DNA from: Paenibacillus agricola | GTDB taxonomy: Bacteria > Bacillota > Bacilli > Paenibacillales > NBRC-103111 | NCBI RefSeq assembly: GCF_011440305.1 | Contig: NZ_JAAOIW010000018.1 | Location: forward strand, 62,001 to 126,000 | Length of the DNA: 64,000 nucleotides | Direction of reading: 5' to 3' | Shown here: positions 18,406-27,575 of the stretch, one piece after another | Layout: each line of letters starts with the position of its first letter | Numbering within the stretch: the stretch's first letter is position 1 | Notes under the pieces: generated by a model | Database searches by the model: none | Seen by the model: the letters and a program-made list of their open reading frames with translations, nothing else | Told to the model about the DNA's origin: nothing | Made by a program: the position numbers and the translations under genes

Positions 18406-19563
18406 ATGTTGAAACCGACGGAATACGAGCTTTGGAATGCGCTAGAAACGATGGCTCAATATGGGGTGCCGGATCCCCAAGCTGTACATTTTATGGATAT
18501 CGGAAGTAGGTCTTACCTTGAATATTTTGAGCGAGAAATCCTTGATGAACTAATCAAGTTGGGAGGCGCTACGTGTCGAATCTTTGAGGGAGCATATGGT
18601 GCAGGTAAAACGCATCTTCTCCATCTGCTTCGGGGGTTAGCCCTTCGTCGTGGGATGGCAGTAGCGAGTATTGATCTTTCTCAAGAGCTAAAGTTAGAAG
18701 ACTGGCGTCAGATTACGATAACCATTCTAGAGACACTTGAAGTTAAAATTGATGGAGCTACTGTACGGTCGCTTCCTAACATAATACTTGACTTACAAAA
18801 AACAGGTCGTATTCAGACAGAGGAGTTGCAGCGAGAAGCACAAGCGCATCCCGGCTTCTATAATGCCATGCTATGGGCAACAAAGAAGGAACAATTATCT
18901 GAGCAAGCTTGGAACACGCTCCAGATCTTCCTGTTAGGTGGAAAAGTGAATGTAACCGAGCTGCGTCGCCAAGGATTAACAGGTGTTAAAGCGCCGCTCA
19001 CCCAGCGAAATGCTGAACTTGTACTGAAGACAGCACTCGGAGGACTTTACCGTTTAGGGCTGCCAGGCGTTATGCTTTTATTTGATGAAAATGAGAAAAC
19101 CTTAACTCTTACCCGTAATGCTCCAACTCAAAAACAGCGTGTGGCGGCTAATTTGATGCGTCGATTAATCGACGGCTGTACGACAGGGTTACTCGTTGGC
19201 ACAGTATCTATTTTTGCTGTATTACCCGATTTTCTCGATGCATGTGCTACCGCTTATCCAGCACTAGGACAACGGTTGCAGATGGTTCGGGATGGTTTGA
19301 AAACGCCAGCATGGCGAATTCCCGTTTTGCCAGTCACATTAATTAATGAAATTCGAAGTCAGGAACAATTCGTTGAGGAAGCTATTAACGTGTTCCTTCA
19401 GTATGCTCAGATTCTGCAGCTTTCAGCGGAAGGTCTCGAAGAAACTCTGCGTAATACAGGAGAAACCATCATCGAGCATAATGTAGGGTCTGGTTACAAA
19501 CGAGAATTAATGAAGGCATTTGCTAGTAAGTTGTTCTTAGTGCAAAAGGGGGATACAGCATGA
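18406..19563 (+). CDS. BrxD-like P-loop ATPase 1
   Basis: A 385-residue AAA+/STAND-type ATPase with Walker A G62-AYGAGKT-69 and Walker B ending in FDENE (226-230). The layout (short N-terminal region, GAYGAGKTHLLHLL, RRGMAVASIDLSQE) matches the BREX system ATP-binding domain (DUF2791, BrxD). It starts at ATG 18406 after AAGGGGG and overlaps the next ATPase gene by 4 nt. It is the first of three different BrxD-like ATPases in succession, each with its own P-loop, which points to a hetero-oligomeric machine rather than recent duplication; the three sequences are strongly diverged. Confidence 0.8.
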   Translation: MLKPTEYELWNALETMAQYGVPDPQAVHFMDIGSRSYLEYFEREILDELIKLGGATCRIFEGAYGAGKTHLLHLLRGLALRRGMAVASIDLSQELKLEDWRQITITILETLEVKIDGATVRSLPNIILDLQKTGRIQTEELQREAQAHPGFYNAMLWATKKEQLSEQAWNTLQIFLLGGKVNVTELRRQGLTGVKAPLTQRNAELVLKTALGGLYRLGLPGVMLLFDENEKTLTLTRNAPTQKQRVAANLMRRLIDGCTTGLLVGTVSIFAVLPDFLDACATAYPALGQRLQMVRDGLKTPAWRIPVLPVTLINEIRSQEQFVEEAINVFLQYAQILQLSAEGLEETLRNTGETIIEHNVGSGYKRELMKAFASKLFLVQKGDTA

Positions 19564-20774
19564 CCAATGAAATTATCAACATGTTCGAGACCATGGCGTC
19601 ATACGGTACTGCTCCTGAAGAAGGTTGTAGTTTGTTCGGTGTTGGTTACGAAGAAACATTCAAGCGTTTGAAGAACACCTATTTGATTAACCGTTTTAAA
19701 CGCGGCGCATCCGCTGAGAAGTTTATCGTCGGTCCCTTTGGATCGGGAAAGACACATTTTTTACATCAATTTTTAGAAATTGCCCGAATAGAAAACTGTG
19801 CTACATCGAAGGTAACACTGAACAAAGATATTGATTTCACACAAAGTTTGACTGTTTACAAGGAAATTGTGCTGCAGCTTCGTTTACCTAATGGACAAGG
19901 GCATGGAATGAAAGCTCTTCTTCAAGGCTGCGTGGAAGGAGTCCGAGCCAAAGCTCCTTCGCCGGAAGTGGCAACAATACTTATTGATAGTTGGATTAAA
20001 GGCCTCGTCCAAACGGATTTCAAGCTCCCAGCGTATGGACGGGTGCTTCAGCATGCTTGCATTGCACTTCTAGATCAAGATCTAAATCGATTTGATTCAG
20101 CTTGTAGATGGCTAGGTGGTGAATTTGAGGAGCGTAAATTATGTGAAATGTTTGATGTACAGTCTGTCCAAAAAAGCGAACATAATCGTTTTGCTAAAAG
20201 GGCTTTACACTCTCTATTTCAGTTTATCAAGCACGCAGGCTATCAAGGCACAGTAGTAGGATTTGACGAAGCTGAACAAGGGTTTGCCGTTGACAAGAAG
20301 AAAACTGCCCGTATTCTATCCGCACTTATGGCAGACATCAATGCTATCGTAGAGCTTGAGAAAGGAGCGGTACTGCTTCTTTATGCAGTGACACCAGACT
20401 TAATCGAAACAATGGATTCCTTCGCGGCACTACAGCAAAGAATTGCAGATCCAGGAGCTGGAAACGGATTCTTTGATGGCAATGTATATGCGCCTGTGAT
20501 TGATCTCACCAAACGGCCAGAAATGGTTCAAGATCTTACATCCATTGGACAAAAATTAGTAGAACTTATGTATACGTATTTTGGTAATGAAATGCACTCA
20601 TCGAAGGAAAAGAATCTCGAGAAGGTAAGTAGACTTGCCGTTAGTGTAACGGAGGAAGATTTATCAAGCAGTAATCGCCGAACGATGGTCAAGTACGTAT
20701 GTACAATGTTACTTCAGGAATTAGATACCGCTTTTCAGGAGACTGCCCCTGGGTGGTCGGAGGATGAAGTATGA
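19560..20774 (+). CDS. BrxD-like P-loop ATPase 2
   Basis: A 404-residue ATPase with Walker A G58-PFGSGKT-65 and Walker B FDEAE (235-239), preceded by LINRFKRGASAEKFIVG, again as in BREX ATP-binding proteins. After Walker B comes a helical region with QQRIADPGAGNGFF, resembling a sensor segment. ATGA overlaps couple it to the genes on both sides. It lacks a separate DNA-binding or nuclease domain. It probably forms part of a ring with its two neighbours. Confidence 0.8.
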   Translation: MTNEIINMFETMASYGTAPEEGCSLFGVGYEETFKRLKNTYLINRFKRGASAEKFIVGPFGSGKTHFLHQFLEIARIENCATSKVTLNKDIDFTQSLTVYKEIVLQLRLPNGQGHGMKALLQGCVEGVRAKAPSPEVATILIDSWIKGLVQTDFKLPAYGRVLQHACIALLDQDLNRFDSACRWLGGEFEERKLCEMFDVQSVQKSEHNRFAKRALHSLFQFIKHAGYQGTVVGFDEAEQGFAVDKKKTARILSALMADINAIVELEKGAVLLLYAVTPDLIETMDSFAALQQRIADPGAGNGFFDGNVYAPVIDLTKRPEMVQDLTSIGQKLVELMYTYFGNEMHSSKEKNLEKVSRLAVSVTEEDLSSSNRRTMVKYVCTMLLQELDTAFQETAPGWSEDEV

Positions 20775-22441
20775 AGCTCTGGGTCGCAGAAAAGGGAATG
20801 CGTGTAGCTGTTGATCGAATGGGAACTGGTACTGTAACTAAGGTGACCGGAACAGGAGTAATGGTTCATTTGGATCAATACTCTATTGAAGTTGAAGTTC
20901 AGAAGGATTGGATGACACTAATAGATGTTGATGGTACACAAGAAGTCTCCGTGAACAATACTGATACCGAGGGTATTGGAACGAAGGCTAAGGGAGATGC
21001 AATTGGTGAAACAGTTGGGGGACCTGAAGGTAATACAACTAATGTTAAGAATTCACATTCTTCTGAGCCTAAAGTCGAAGAGGTAAAGTCTTATAGTTCA
21101 GCAGCACGGGTGATTATGGGAGCCATGGGGATTCCTGATATAGCAGTAAAAAAACCGACTATACCTGTGAAGACTGAAGCGGGTTCGTCATCGGGAGAAG
21201 GGCAACCGGCTAATACAACTGTATCGGCTGAAAATAATGAAGGACAAACTACAGTAGCTTCTTCTTCTGCTCCGATTAACAGTTCTATAGATCCAAAGCA
21301 GTTACAAGCAAGACGCGCTTTGGAATCACTACGTTTTGGACTTGTGCCCCATGGCCATATTGAGTCACTTACGCTCGGTTATAATGAACTTCGCAGCTGG
21401 GTAGTAAATTGTCTGCCAGATAGTCGAGATGATGCTCCGGGATTGTATAAGGTTGTTGGCCCATTCGGAACCGGTAAAAGCCACACAATGGAAGTCATAC
21501 GTCATCTGGCTGAAAAGGAAGGTTATCTGACAGCAAAGGCAGAGGTGGATGGACAAACAATCAGCTTATCAGAGCCAGCAAAATTACTCCATACATTATG
21601 TGGTACGCTAGCAGGTAGTGGCTTTCACAGTGAAGTACCGCTTGTACATCTTTTTGAGCGCCTACTTGAGAATGGTGAGACAGACGAAATTTTCCGTAGG
21701 TTCGGGATGTCCAAAAGTTTTGACAATATGAATACGATCGAACGAATGCGACAGGCTGAGATACTGGAGTTGTACGACACTATCATCGAGTCTATCCTCA
21801 CAGGTAGTGATGAATATTCAGTATCCGAAGTAGAGGGAAAGATTCAACGGGAACGTGCTAATCTAAGATGGGGAGTCAATCTTCGTTCGCCAATTTCACG
21901 AACAGTCTCAATGAGGGCTATAGATTTCATTGAGGCCTTAGTATCTATTTCTCTATTGGCGCGTATGGCCGGATATAAGGGACTTGTTATAATGTTAGAC
22001 GAATTTGAGGTTGAGACCACAGCAACTCGTATGAAATTTGAGAGAGTGGTAAATCAAGTTCGTTTACTTAGTGAGTATATCATTGGTAGACTCTCGAATA
22101 AACTTCCAGCGGCGCCATTAACGGTTTTTTTTGGTACGGTCGGCCAAATTAATAACCGAGCAGAAGCATGGATTGACTCTCATGTACAATCTGTTGAGGG
22201 AGCCACGTATAGACTTAGGACCTGGAACCAGGAGGAACGGCTGGAGCTCAGTGAAAAGATTTATCATTTATACCGACATGCTTACGGAGTAACCGAGGCT
22301 TACGATCGTGGACTAGCTATTGGGTTAGAGAGCCATTTAACCAAGGATGGCGAAGATAGTGGTTTGATTCGTAGATTCATCAAGTGGTATGTTGCATTTT
22401 TGGATATGAAATACGGACCACCAGGCAGAGCAAATGATTAG
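20771..22441 (+). CDS. BrxD-like P-loop ATPase 3 with N-terminal SH3/Tudor-like domain
   Basis: A 556-residue protein. Residues 1-52 form a small beta-rich domain (GMRVAVDRMGTGTVTKVTGT) like SH3 or Tudor barrels; about 55-175 is a low-complexity Ser/Thr/Glu linker; about 178-520 is the BREX-type ATPase with LQARRALESLRFGLV, Walker A G230-PFGTGKS-237 and Walker B LDEFE (D410). SEPAKLLHTL after Walker A matches the DUF2791 style. The N-terminal domain may bind a partner such as the helicase encoded next, with which it overlaps by 8 nt. No nuclease motif is visible. Confidence 0.82.
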   Translation: MKLWVAEKGMRVAVDRMGTGTVTKVTGTGVMVHLDQYSIEVEVQKDWMTLIDVDGTQEVSVNNTDTEGIGTKAKGDAIGETVGGPEGNTTNVKNSHSSEPKVEEVKSYSSAARVIMGAMGIPDIAVKKPTIPVKTEAGSSSGEGQPANTTVSAENNEGQTTVASSSAPINSSIDPKQLQARRALESLRFGLVPHGHIESLTLGYNELRSWVVNCLPDSRDDAPGLYKVVGPFGTGKSHTMEVIRHLAEKEGYLTAKAEVDGQTISLSEPAKLLHTLCGTLAGSGFHSEVPLVHLFERLLENGETDEIFRRFGMSKSFDNMNTIERMRQAEILELYDTIIESILTGSDEYSVSEVEGKIQRERANLRWGVNLRSPISRTVSMRAIDFIEALVSISLLARMAGYKGLVIMLDEFEVETTATRMKFERVVNQVRLLSEYIIGRLSNKLPAAPLTVFFGTVGQINNRAEAWIDSHVQSVEGATYRLRTWNQEERLELSEKIYHLYRHAYGVTEAYDRGLAIGLESHLTKDGEDSGLIRRFIKWYVAFLDMKYGPPGRAND

Positions 22442-24515
22442 AGATAAAGATTTGCAGGCAGATCGAATAATTGCACATCAGATTGAACGATCTTGGTATG
22501 CGTTCTTTTCTCGGTTTGGCAGACTAACCCATGTACAGCGGGCTGCTATTCCGTTGCTGCTCGAGGGTCGGAATATCCTGCTTTGTGCCGCTACTGCCAG
22601 TGGAAAGACTGAGGCAGCATGTGCACCCCTGGTAGAGCGCCTTCTAAGTAGAGGTGGGCAAGGTATGATTCTGTATGTGACTCCGACTCGCGCATTGGTA
22701 AATGATTTATTTGCCCGATTGGAGGGGCCAGCGTCACTTCTGGGATTAACGATTAAGCGTCGTACAGGGGAATCTAGAATGACACTTTCCCCTCCGCCTC
22801 ATTTACTTATTACTACTCCCGAATCATTAGACAGTATGCTCTGTAGAGGAGGTCTATCGGATGAAGAGGGTGGACATCTACTATCCAAAGTAGAGGCGGT
22901 AGTTTTAGACGAGATTCATCTTTTATACGGTACCCCAAGGGGCGAACAGACGAAGTGGCTTCTAGAGAGATTGAAGCGACTTCGACTTCAAGCTGAGTCT
23001 AAAGGTTGGTACAATCATAGCAAAGTTCAATTAGTCGGTTTAAGTGCAACAGTGGCCGACCCACAAGCGGTATTAGATCAATTTATGCCTGATGGACAGG
23101 TGGTATCGATATCGGGCAGCCGACTATTAAAGCAAGAAAGCGAATCAAGTCATTCAGAGAAATATGCCGCTCGTCCAATTCAATCCATCTTGGCTGATTA
23201 TGTGATTGGATTGCAGCAAAAAGAGAAAATATTAGTGTTCTCCAACAGCCGGAAACGGGTAGACGAGCTTACGGAGTATTTTCGTCGTCACCACACAGAT
23301 ACCGGTTTTCAGATGGCTGCACATCATGCCAGTCTTACTAAGACACTTCGTGAAGAAACGGAGAGGGCGGTGCGTACAGAACAACGAATCATTGTATTCG
23401 CTACCTCTACCCTAGAAATCGGTGTTGATATTGGTGATATTGATATCGTTTTTTTGGATGGGCCTGCGCCTGATGTTGCATCCTTCTTACAAAGGATAGG
23501 TAGAGGGAATCGTCGTTCAGGAATGACGCGATTATGTTTGTGTGCGGATACGACCAAAGATCAAATTCTTCAATATGCTATTATAGCAGCTGCTGAAGAC
23601 GGTCTGTTGTGTGTAAAGCCACCAGGATCTCAGTATGGAGTATTACGCCAACAGTTGGCTTCGTATATTTATCAAGCACCGAGATTGAGAAGGGGATATG
23701 CCCAGATTCGCAGCTTGTTCGGTACAACATTGGATGATAAACGGTTTCGTACACTAGTTGATGTGATGGTTAGAAATGGTGAGCTGAGGGAATTTCCGGA
23801 GGGGCTGCTCTTAGGTGAGTATTGGCGAGAGCAAGCTACTCTTGGCAGTATACACTCAACGATAGAAGGTTCTGCTGGGAATGATGTAGTTGATGAGAAA
23901 ACCGGTCAGAAGCTGGCTAAAGGAGTGCTCATGCAAGGTGGGAAAGGTCTTCACACTGGCGGTAGAAGTTTATTGGTAAGACGGCATATTGGTCAAACCA
24001 TTGAAGTTCGTCAAACGAACAAAGATACCTTTTCCACGGATGGATACAGTTATGCTTCAGGGGGAGCGATCAGAAGTGACTCGCAAGCACTGGCTCTTCG
24101 TCGCTACTTAGGTTTATCTGAAACAGATTGGCCAACACATCGCTTAGGGGATCGAGAGTACGTCTTTCATCTAGGTGGGCCTCGGCGTGCAGCATTTTTG
24201 AAATTGTATATTGAAATGGTAGCACCTGGGGTAAGGCCAGATGTAACGGAATACAGAATGTCATTAGTGGGTTTGAAACGAGAGTGGTTTACTAGTATAA
24301 GCGTTCGAGCCTTCCAAATAGAGCAGCAGTTATCAAAAGAGTTGGACCGGGTGGAGAATTGGTTAGGAAGACCACTTTCTAACCGGAAACTACCAGATCC
24401 ACTTCGTCGTGAAGAACTACTTAGTTGGTTACGATTGGAAGAGGAATTAGCTGCATTGGCCACATCTCAATGGTTGGTGACGGGTCAAGCTGAGGTTTTA
24501 GAGTATTTTGTGTAA
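22434..24515 (+). CDS. Lhr-like DEAD/DEAH helicase (BrxHI-like)
   Basis: A 693-residue superfamily 2 helicase. Motifs in order: Walker A ATASGKT (53-59), YVTPTRAL, TTPESLD, DEIH (159-162), GLSAT, VFSNSRKR, ATSTLEIGVDIG and QRIGRGNRR. The large C-terminal region (about 400-693) is longer than in minimal DEAD proteins and resembles Lhr-family accessory domains, as in BrxHI of BREX systems. It closes the operon and overlaps ATPase 3. BrxD and BrxHI are a known pair in some BREX types; here there is no PglX methylase, PglZ or BrxL beside it, so this is not a standard BREX locus. Confidence 0.85.
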   Translation: MIRDKDLQADRIIAHQIERSWYAFFSRFGRLTHVQRAAIPLLLEGRNILLCAATASGKTEAACAPLVERLLSRGGQGMILYVTPTRALVNDLFARLEGPASLLGLTIKRRTGESRMTLSPPPHLLITTPESLDSMLCRGGLSDEEGGHLLSKVEAVVLDEIHLLYGTPRGEQTKWLLERLKRLRLQAESKGWYNHSKVQLVGLSATVADPQAVLDQFMPDGQVVSISGSRLLKQESESSHSEKYAARPIQSILADYVIGLQQKEKILVFSNSRKRVDELTEYFRRHHTDTGFQMAAHHASLTKTLREETERAVRTEQRIIVFATSTLEIGVDIGDIDIVFLDGPAPDVASFLQRIGRGNRRSGMTRLCLCADTTKDQILQYAIIAAAEDGLLCVKPPGSQYGVLRQQLASYIYQAPRLRRGYAQIRSLFGTTLDDKRFRTLVDVMVRNGELREFPEGLLLGEYWREQATLGSIHSTIEGSAGNDVVDEKTGQKLAKGVLMQGGKGLHTGGRSLLVRRHIGQTIEVRQTNKDTFSTDGYSYASGGAIRSDSQALALRRYLGLSETDWPTHRLGDREYVFHLGGPRRAAFLKLYIEMVAPGVRPDVTEYRMSLVGLKREWFTSISVRAFQIEQQLSKELDRVENWLGRPLSNRKLPDPLRREELLSWLRLEEELAALATSQWLVTGQAEVLEYFV

Positions 24516-24516
24516 T

Positions 24517-24582
24517 TAATCAATAACGATGGATTAAAGTAAATAACAACAATAATTATTAACTCGCATCGTTAGTTGATTA
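24517..24582 (+). repeat. Long imperfect inverted repeat between operon end and promoter copy 3
   Basis: The 15-nt arm at 24517-24531 pairs with the 16-nt arm at 24567-24582 with a single bulged base; the intervening 35 nt are A-rich. It lies 1 base after the Lhr helicase stop and 9 bases before composite promoter copy 3. It could be a terminator without a T-tract, an mRNA 3'-end stabiliser or the trace of a mobile element end. Confidence 0.55.
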
Positions 24583-24591
24583 TATCTAGTA

Positions 24592-24639
24592 GGAGTGTAC
24601 GTTCCCTGACAGCCACTTGTCGGGGCTTTCAGGTATAGT
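24592..24639 (+). promoter_or_regulatory. Island composite promoter, copy 3 (Z1 gene)
   Basis: This copy reads GGAGT-GTAC-GTTCC at 24592-24605, TGACA at 24607-24611, six bases, TGTCG at 24618-24622, eleven bases, and TATAGT at 24634-24639. The left half of the SOS-like dyad is degenerate while the right half is intact. The Z1 gene starts 52 bases downstream. Confidence 0.85.
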
Positions 24640-24691
24640 ATTAGACAAGAAGGCTTCTAAGAAAAAATATACTGAAAAGGAGAATTTCTGA

Positions 24692-26890
24692 ATGGTGACA
24701 TCATCTGCAAATACAGGAGTGAGATCGGATACCTTCTACCCTAAATTATTGGAACTTAATAACTATGATGAAACTATGCAACAATGTATAACGAAAACAG
24801 TGGAAAAGTTGCAGTCTGAGGATACATCTAAACGCCCAGGGATGTTGCTTGGGAAAATTCAGTCTGGTAAGACACGGACTTTTATTGGTGTAATGGCTTA
24901 TGCTTATGATAATGGATTCGATGTTGTTATAATTTTAACTAAAAATTCAAACGCACTAGCTCAACAAACGACGGAGCGGTTAACCCGGGAGTTCAAAGTG
25001 TTAATAGAGAATGAGCTCATGCGTGTTTATGACATTATGAAATTGCCAGATCATTTGAAAAAATATGCATTAAGGCAAAAATTGGCTTTTGTCGTCAAGA
25101 AAGAAACTAAAAACATGGATCGACTTCGCAAAGCTTTCTTTGAGCAGTATCCAGCTTTAACAGAGAAGAAAATTTTGTTTATTGATGATGAGGCTGACTT
25201 AGCCAGTATTTCTTTTGAGAAAGACAAAGAAAGCAATATTGTTGAGTTGAGGACAATTGCAAGTAAAATTGACAAAATGAGGGCTGACCTAGCAGATTCT
25301 TCTTTTTTGCAAGTGACGGCTACACCATACTCACTTTATTTACAACCTGAAGATATGTCAGTCCATGAGTTTAAAAAATATGAACCTACTCGTCCTGCCT
25401 TTACAGAGTTGGTGCCTATTCACGATAAATACATTGGTGGTGAAATGTATTTTGAAAACTCTCAAGTAGATGGTCATATGGCTCAATTCTTGTTTGAAGA
25501 GGTTACTGAGAGTGAGCTAGATGTTTTAAGAAAAATAGATAAGCGACGAACACGAGGGGATTCACTAATAAAGCATAAAAATGTACTTTCTATGAGAAAG
25601 GCGCTTGTGAATTTTTTGGTTGGCGGAGGAATTCGCCGGTGGCAGCAGAAGCAGCTCCAACAGAAACAGAAAAAGTATTCGTTGATTGTGCATACAGAGA
25701 GAGGAAAGGGTGCACATGCGTGGCAGGAATACTTAATGACAATCTTGGAAGAGGAATTAAAAATTGCTGCTGAAGGAAATCATCCTGTATTTAAAGAGTT
25801 AATCGAAGAGGCCTATTTTAATATATTATGTTCATTAACTACTATAGATGTCATTATTCCGTCATTTGAGGAAATTTTGGAACTAGTCAGAGAGGCTCTA
25901 ATTGAAGAAGAAGTAACAATATCGATCGTCAACTCTGAAAAAGATGTAGATCAGTTGCTGGATGAAACAGGTCAATTAAGATTAGATTCGCCTTTTAATA
26001 TATTCATTGGTGGACAGATTCTGGATCGTGGGGTTACAATCGACAATTTAATTGGATTCTTTTATGGTCGGAATCCTAAACAATTTCAACAAGATACCGT
26101 ACTTCAACATTCACGAATGTATGGTGCTCGTCCACTAGAGGACGTAGCTGTTACCCGCTTTTATACTACGCCATATATTTGGAATATTATGAGTAAGATT
26201 CATGAATTTGATAGTGCTCTTCGTGAAGCATTTGAACGTGGGGGACATGACCAAGGCATTATTTTCATTCAAAAAGATTTAGCCAACAAAATTATACCTT
26301 GCAGCCCTAATAAAATTATGCTTTCGCAACTTACCGTTTTGAAGCCCCATAAACGAATTTTACCGGTAGGTTTTAATACAAAGTCTAAAACGGCGATTGA
26401 ACGAACCGTCAATCAAATCAGTCAGTTATTAAATGAAGCAGAACGAATGAGTAGCCTCAAAGACGATTCCAGTTTTACAATATCTGTCGAACTAGCAAAA
26501 GAAATTTTATCTCTAGCACATTCAACAGTAGAAATGGAAGATGGTTACGTTTGGGATATAAGCGAGTATCACTCCGTATTAGATTACCTAACAAAGGAAG
26601 TGGATCAAAATCCAGAAAGTCTTGTTTGGATTGTCCGACGGGAAAATCGTAACATAAAAAGAATTGATAATAACAATAAATTTGAAAATTCACCTGATAC
26701 ACCTAAGGGAGAACGTGGAGAACTGACCGTTGCTAGACAATTAACATCACACATCCCGGCATTGATTATGTTGTGTCAAAATGGATTAGTCGAAAATAAA
26801 TGGCGCGGCGCGAAGTTTTGGTGGCCAGTTTTGGTTGTACCACAGAATATAACAACAACTATCTATTCTAAGAAAACTACTAATTTATAA
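24692..26890 (+). CDS. Z1-domain ATPase
   Basis: A 732-residue endonuclease-associated helicase-like protein with the Z1 domain. It has Walker A GKIQSGKT (54-61), IILTKNSNALAQQT, Walker B IDDEAD (164-169), FLQVTATPYSLYL and, in the second half, NIFIGGQILDRGVTIDNLIGF and QHSRMYGAR, a superfamily 2 layout. Z1 proteins are usually found beside MutL/Hsp90-like ATPases and PD-(D/E)XK or methylase genes in predicted restriction systems. Here it is alone: its own promoter copy upstream, its own terminator 65 bases downstream. AAAAGGAG precedes ATG 24692. It is probably a remnant or reduced form of such a system, or acts with other island proteins. Confidence 0.88.
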   Translation: MVTSSANTGVRSDTFYPKLLELNNYDETMQQCITKTVEKLQSEDTSKRPGMLLGKIQSGKTRTFIGVMAYAYDNGFDVVIILTKNSNALAQQTTERLTREFKVLIENELMRVYDIMKLPDHLKKYALRQKLAFVVKKETKNMDRLRKAFFEQYPALTEKKILFIDDEADLASISFEKDKESNIVELRTIASKIDKMRADLADSSFLQVTATPYSLYLQPEDMSVHEFKKYEPTRPAFTELVPIHDKYIGGEMYFENSQVDGHMAQFLFEEVTESELDVLRKIDKRRTRGDSLIKHKNVLSMRKALVNFLVGGGIRRWQQKQLQQKQKKYSLIVHTERGKGAHAWQEYLMTILEEELKIAAEGNHPVFKELIEEAYFNILCSLTTIDVIIPSFEEILELVREALIEEEVTISIVNSEKDVDQLLDETGQLRLDSPFNIFIGGQILDRGVTIDNLIGFFYGRNPKQFQQDTVLQHSRMYGARPLEDVAVTRFYTTPYIWNIMSKIHEFDSALREAFERGGHDQGIIFIQKDLANKIIPCSPNKIMLSQLTVLKPHKRILPVGFNTKSKTAIERTVNQISQLLNEAERMSSLKDDSSFTISVELAKEILSLAHSTVEMEDGYVWDISEYHSVLDYLTKEVDQNPESLVWIVRRENRNIKRIDNNNKFENSPDTPKGERGELTVARQLTSHIPALIMLCQNGLVENKWRGAKFWWPVLVVPQNITTTIYSKKTTNL

Positions 26891-26954
26891 AAACTTGAAA
26901 GAGGGAGGCTTTTTTTCTTATAGAACAAGCCTGTGAGTAGGCAGTAGAGAGACT

Positions 26955-26980
26955 AGACGACCAACACGGTCGTCTTTTTT
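26955..26980 (+). terminator. Intrinsic terminator after the Z1 gene
   Basis: AGACGACC (26955-26962), loop AACAC, GGTCGTCT (26968-26975), then a T-run. The stem is nearly the same as the core of the terminator at 28108-28146. Confidence 0.92.
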
Positions 26981-27058
26981 CTATTCCCGCTCCATTGTAG
27001 CAAGAGAGGGCTAACGACCTATTTTGTCGAAATATAAAGAAAGGATTATTTTCCCATA

Positions 27059-27106
27059 GGAACATACATTCCATGACAAATAGATGACCCAACCCTATGA
27101 TTTCAT
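27059..27106 (+). promoter_or_regulatory. Island composite promoter, copy 4
   Basis: This copy reads GGAAC-ATAC-ATTCC at 27059-27072, TGACA at 27074-27078, six bases, TGACC at 27085-27089, eleven bases, and TTTCAT at 27101-27106. The right TGTCA half and the -10 box are the least conserved of the eight copies. A 66-residue ORF starts 19 bases after the -10 box. Confidence 0.75.
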
Positions 27107-27125
27107 ACTATTAACAGACTGATTA

Positions 27126-27326
27126 ATGAATCTAGATATCCAATTTAAGCTGCGAGTATTATCTAAGCTCTCCGGGATGGAAGCAACCATTGGGAGGCTT
27201 GTAGGAATATTTCATGACGAGGATTACCGGGAAGGCCTGTTTGGCAGTATCCTTCAATCTGCATCCAGTCAGAAGATTTCTACTTTTGAGCAATCGATCC
27301 AATTACTAACTACTACAAAGTACTAA
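27126..27326 (+). CDS. Small hypothetical protein or gene stub (66 aa)
   Basis: An ORF from ATG 27126 with no ribosome binding site; given the -10 box at 27101-27106, the mRNA leader would be only about 12-14 nt. The protein has a hydrophobic-amphipathic centre (KLSGMEATIGRLVGIFHDED) and ends in KISTFEQSIQLLTTTKY. No family is recognised. The short length, promoter copy and following debris suggest either a small effector or a truncated cassette gene. Confidence 0.4.
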   Translation: MNLDIQFKLRVLSKLSGMEATIGRLVGIFHDEDYREGLFGSILQSASSQKISTFEQSIQLLTTTKY

Positions 27327-27511
27327 GGAATTTGGCTAAATGGCCCTAAGCTAGGCAGACCATAAAAGAAAATCAAGAACATGATCGGAAGCAAGAGCGC
27401 CAAGACGACGCAGCAGAGGTTCTGCGTATTCAAAACGGTTCAGTGGGCTTAGGCTGCATAAGTCTTATTCAGCAAGCCCTATTTAGGAGGCGTCACTTTA
27501 TCCTATAGCAT
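27327..27511 (+). other. Gap with a probable gene fragment
   Basis: Between the 66-residue ORF and promoter copy 5 one frame without a start reads KENQEHDRKQERQDDAAEVL and continues as QNGSVGLGCISLIQQALF to a stop near 27509. It looks like the charged C-terminal end of a lost gene. I see no RNA gene here. Confidence 0.35.
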
Positions 27512-27559
27512 AGAACATATGTTTCATGACATCATTATGTCAATTTGAGAGAGTATACT
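27512..27559 (+). promoter_or_regulatory. Island composite promoter, copy 5
   Basis: This copy reads AGAAC-ATAT-GTTTC at 27512-27525 (fits the Bacillus SOS-box consensus except the first base), TGACA at 27527-27531, six bases, TGTCA at 27538-27542 (perfect inverted repeat), eleven bases, and TATACT at 27554-27559. It is the best overall copy. The start codon at 27576 is only 16 bases after the -10 box. Confidence 0.9.
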
Positions 27560-27575
27560 TATTAAATATAGCCGA

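Noticed and set aside
15264-24515. A standard BREX locus
   Set aside because: No PglX-type methylase, PglZ phosphatase, BrxC or BrxL is present; only BrxD-like and BrxHI-like proteins are.
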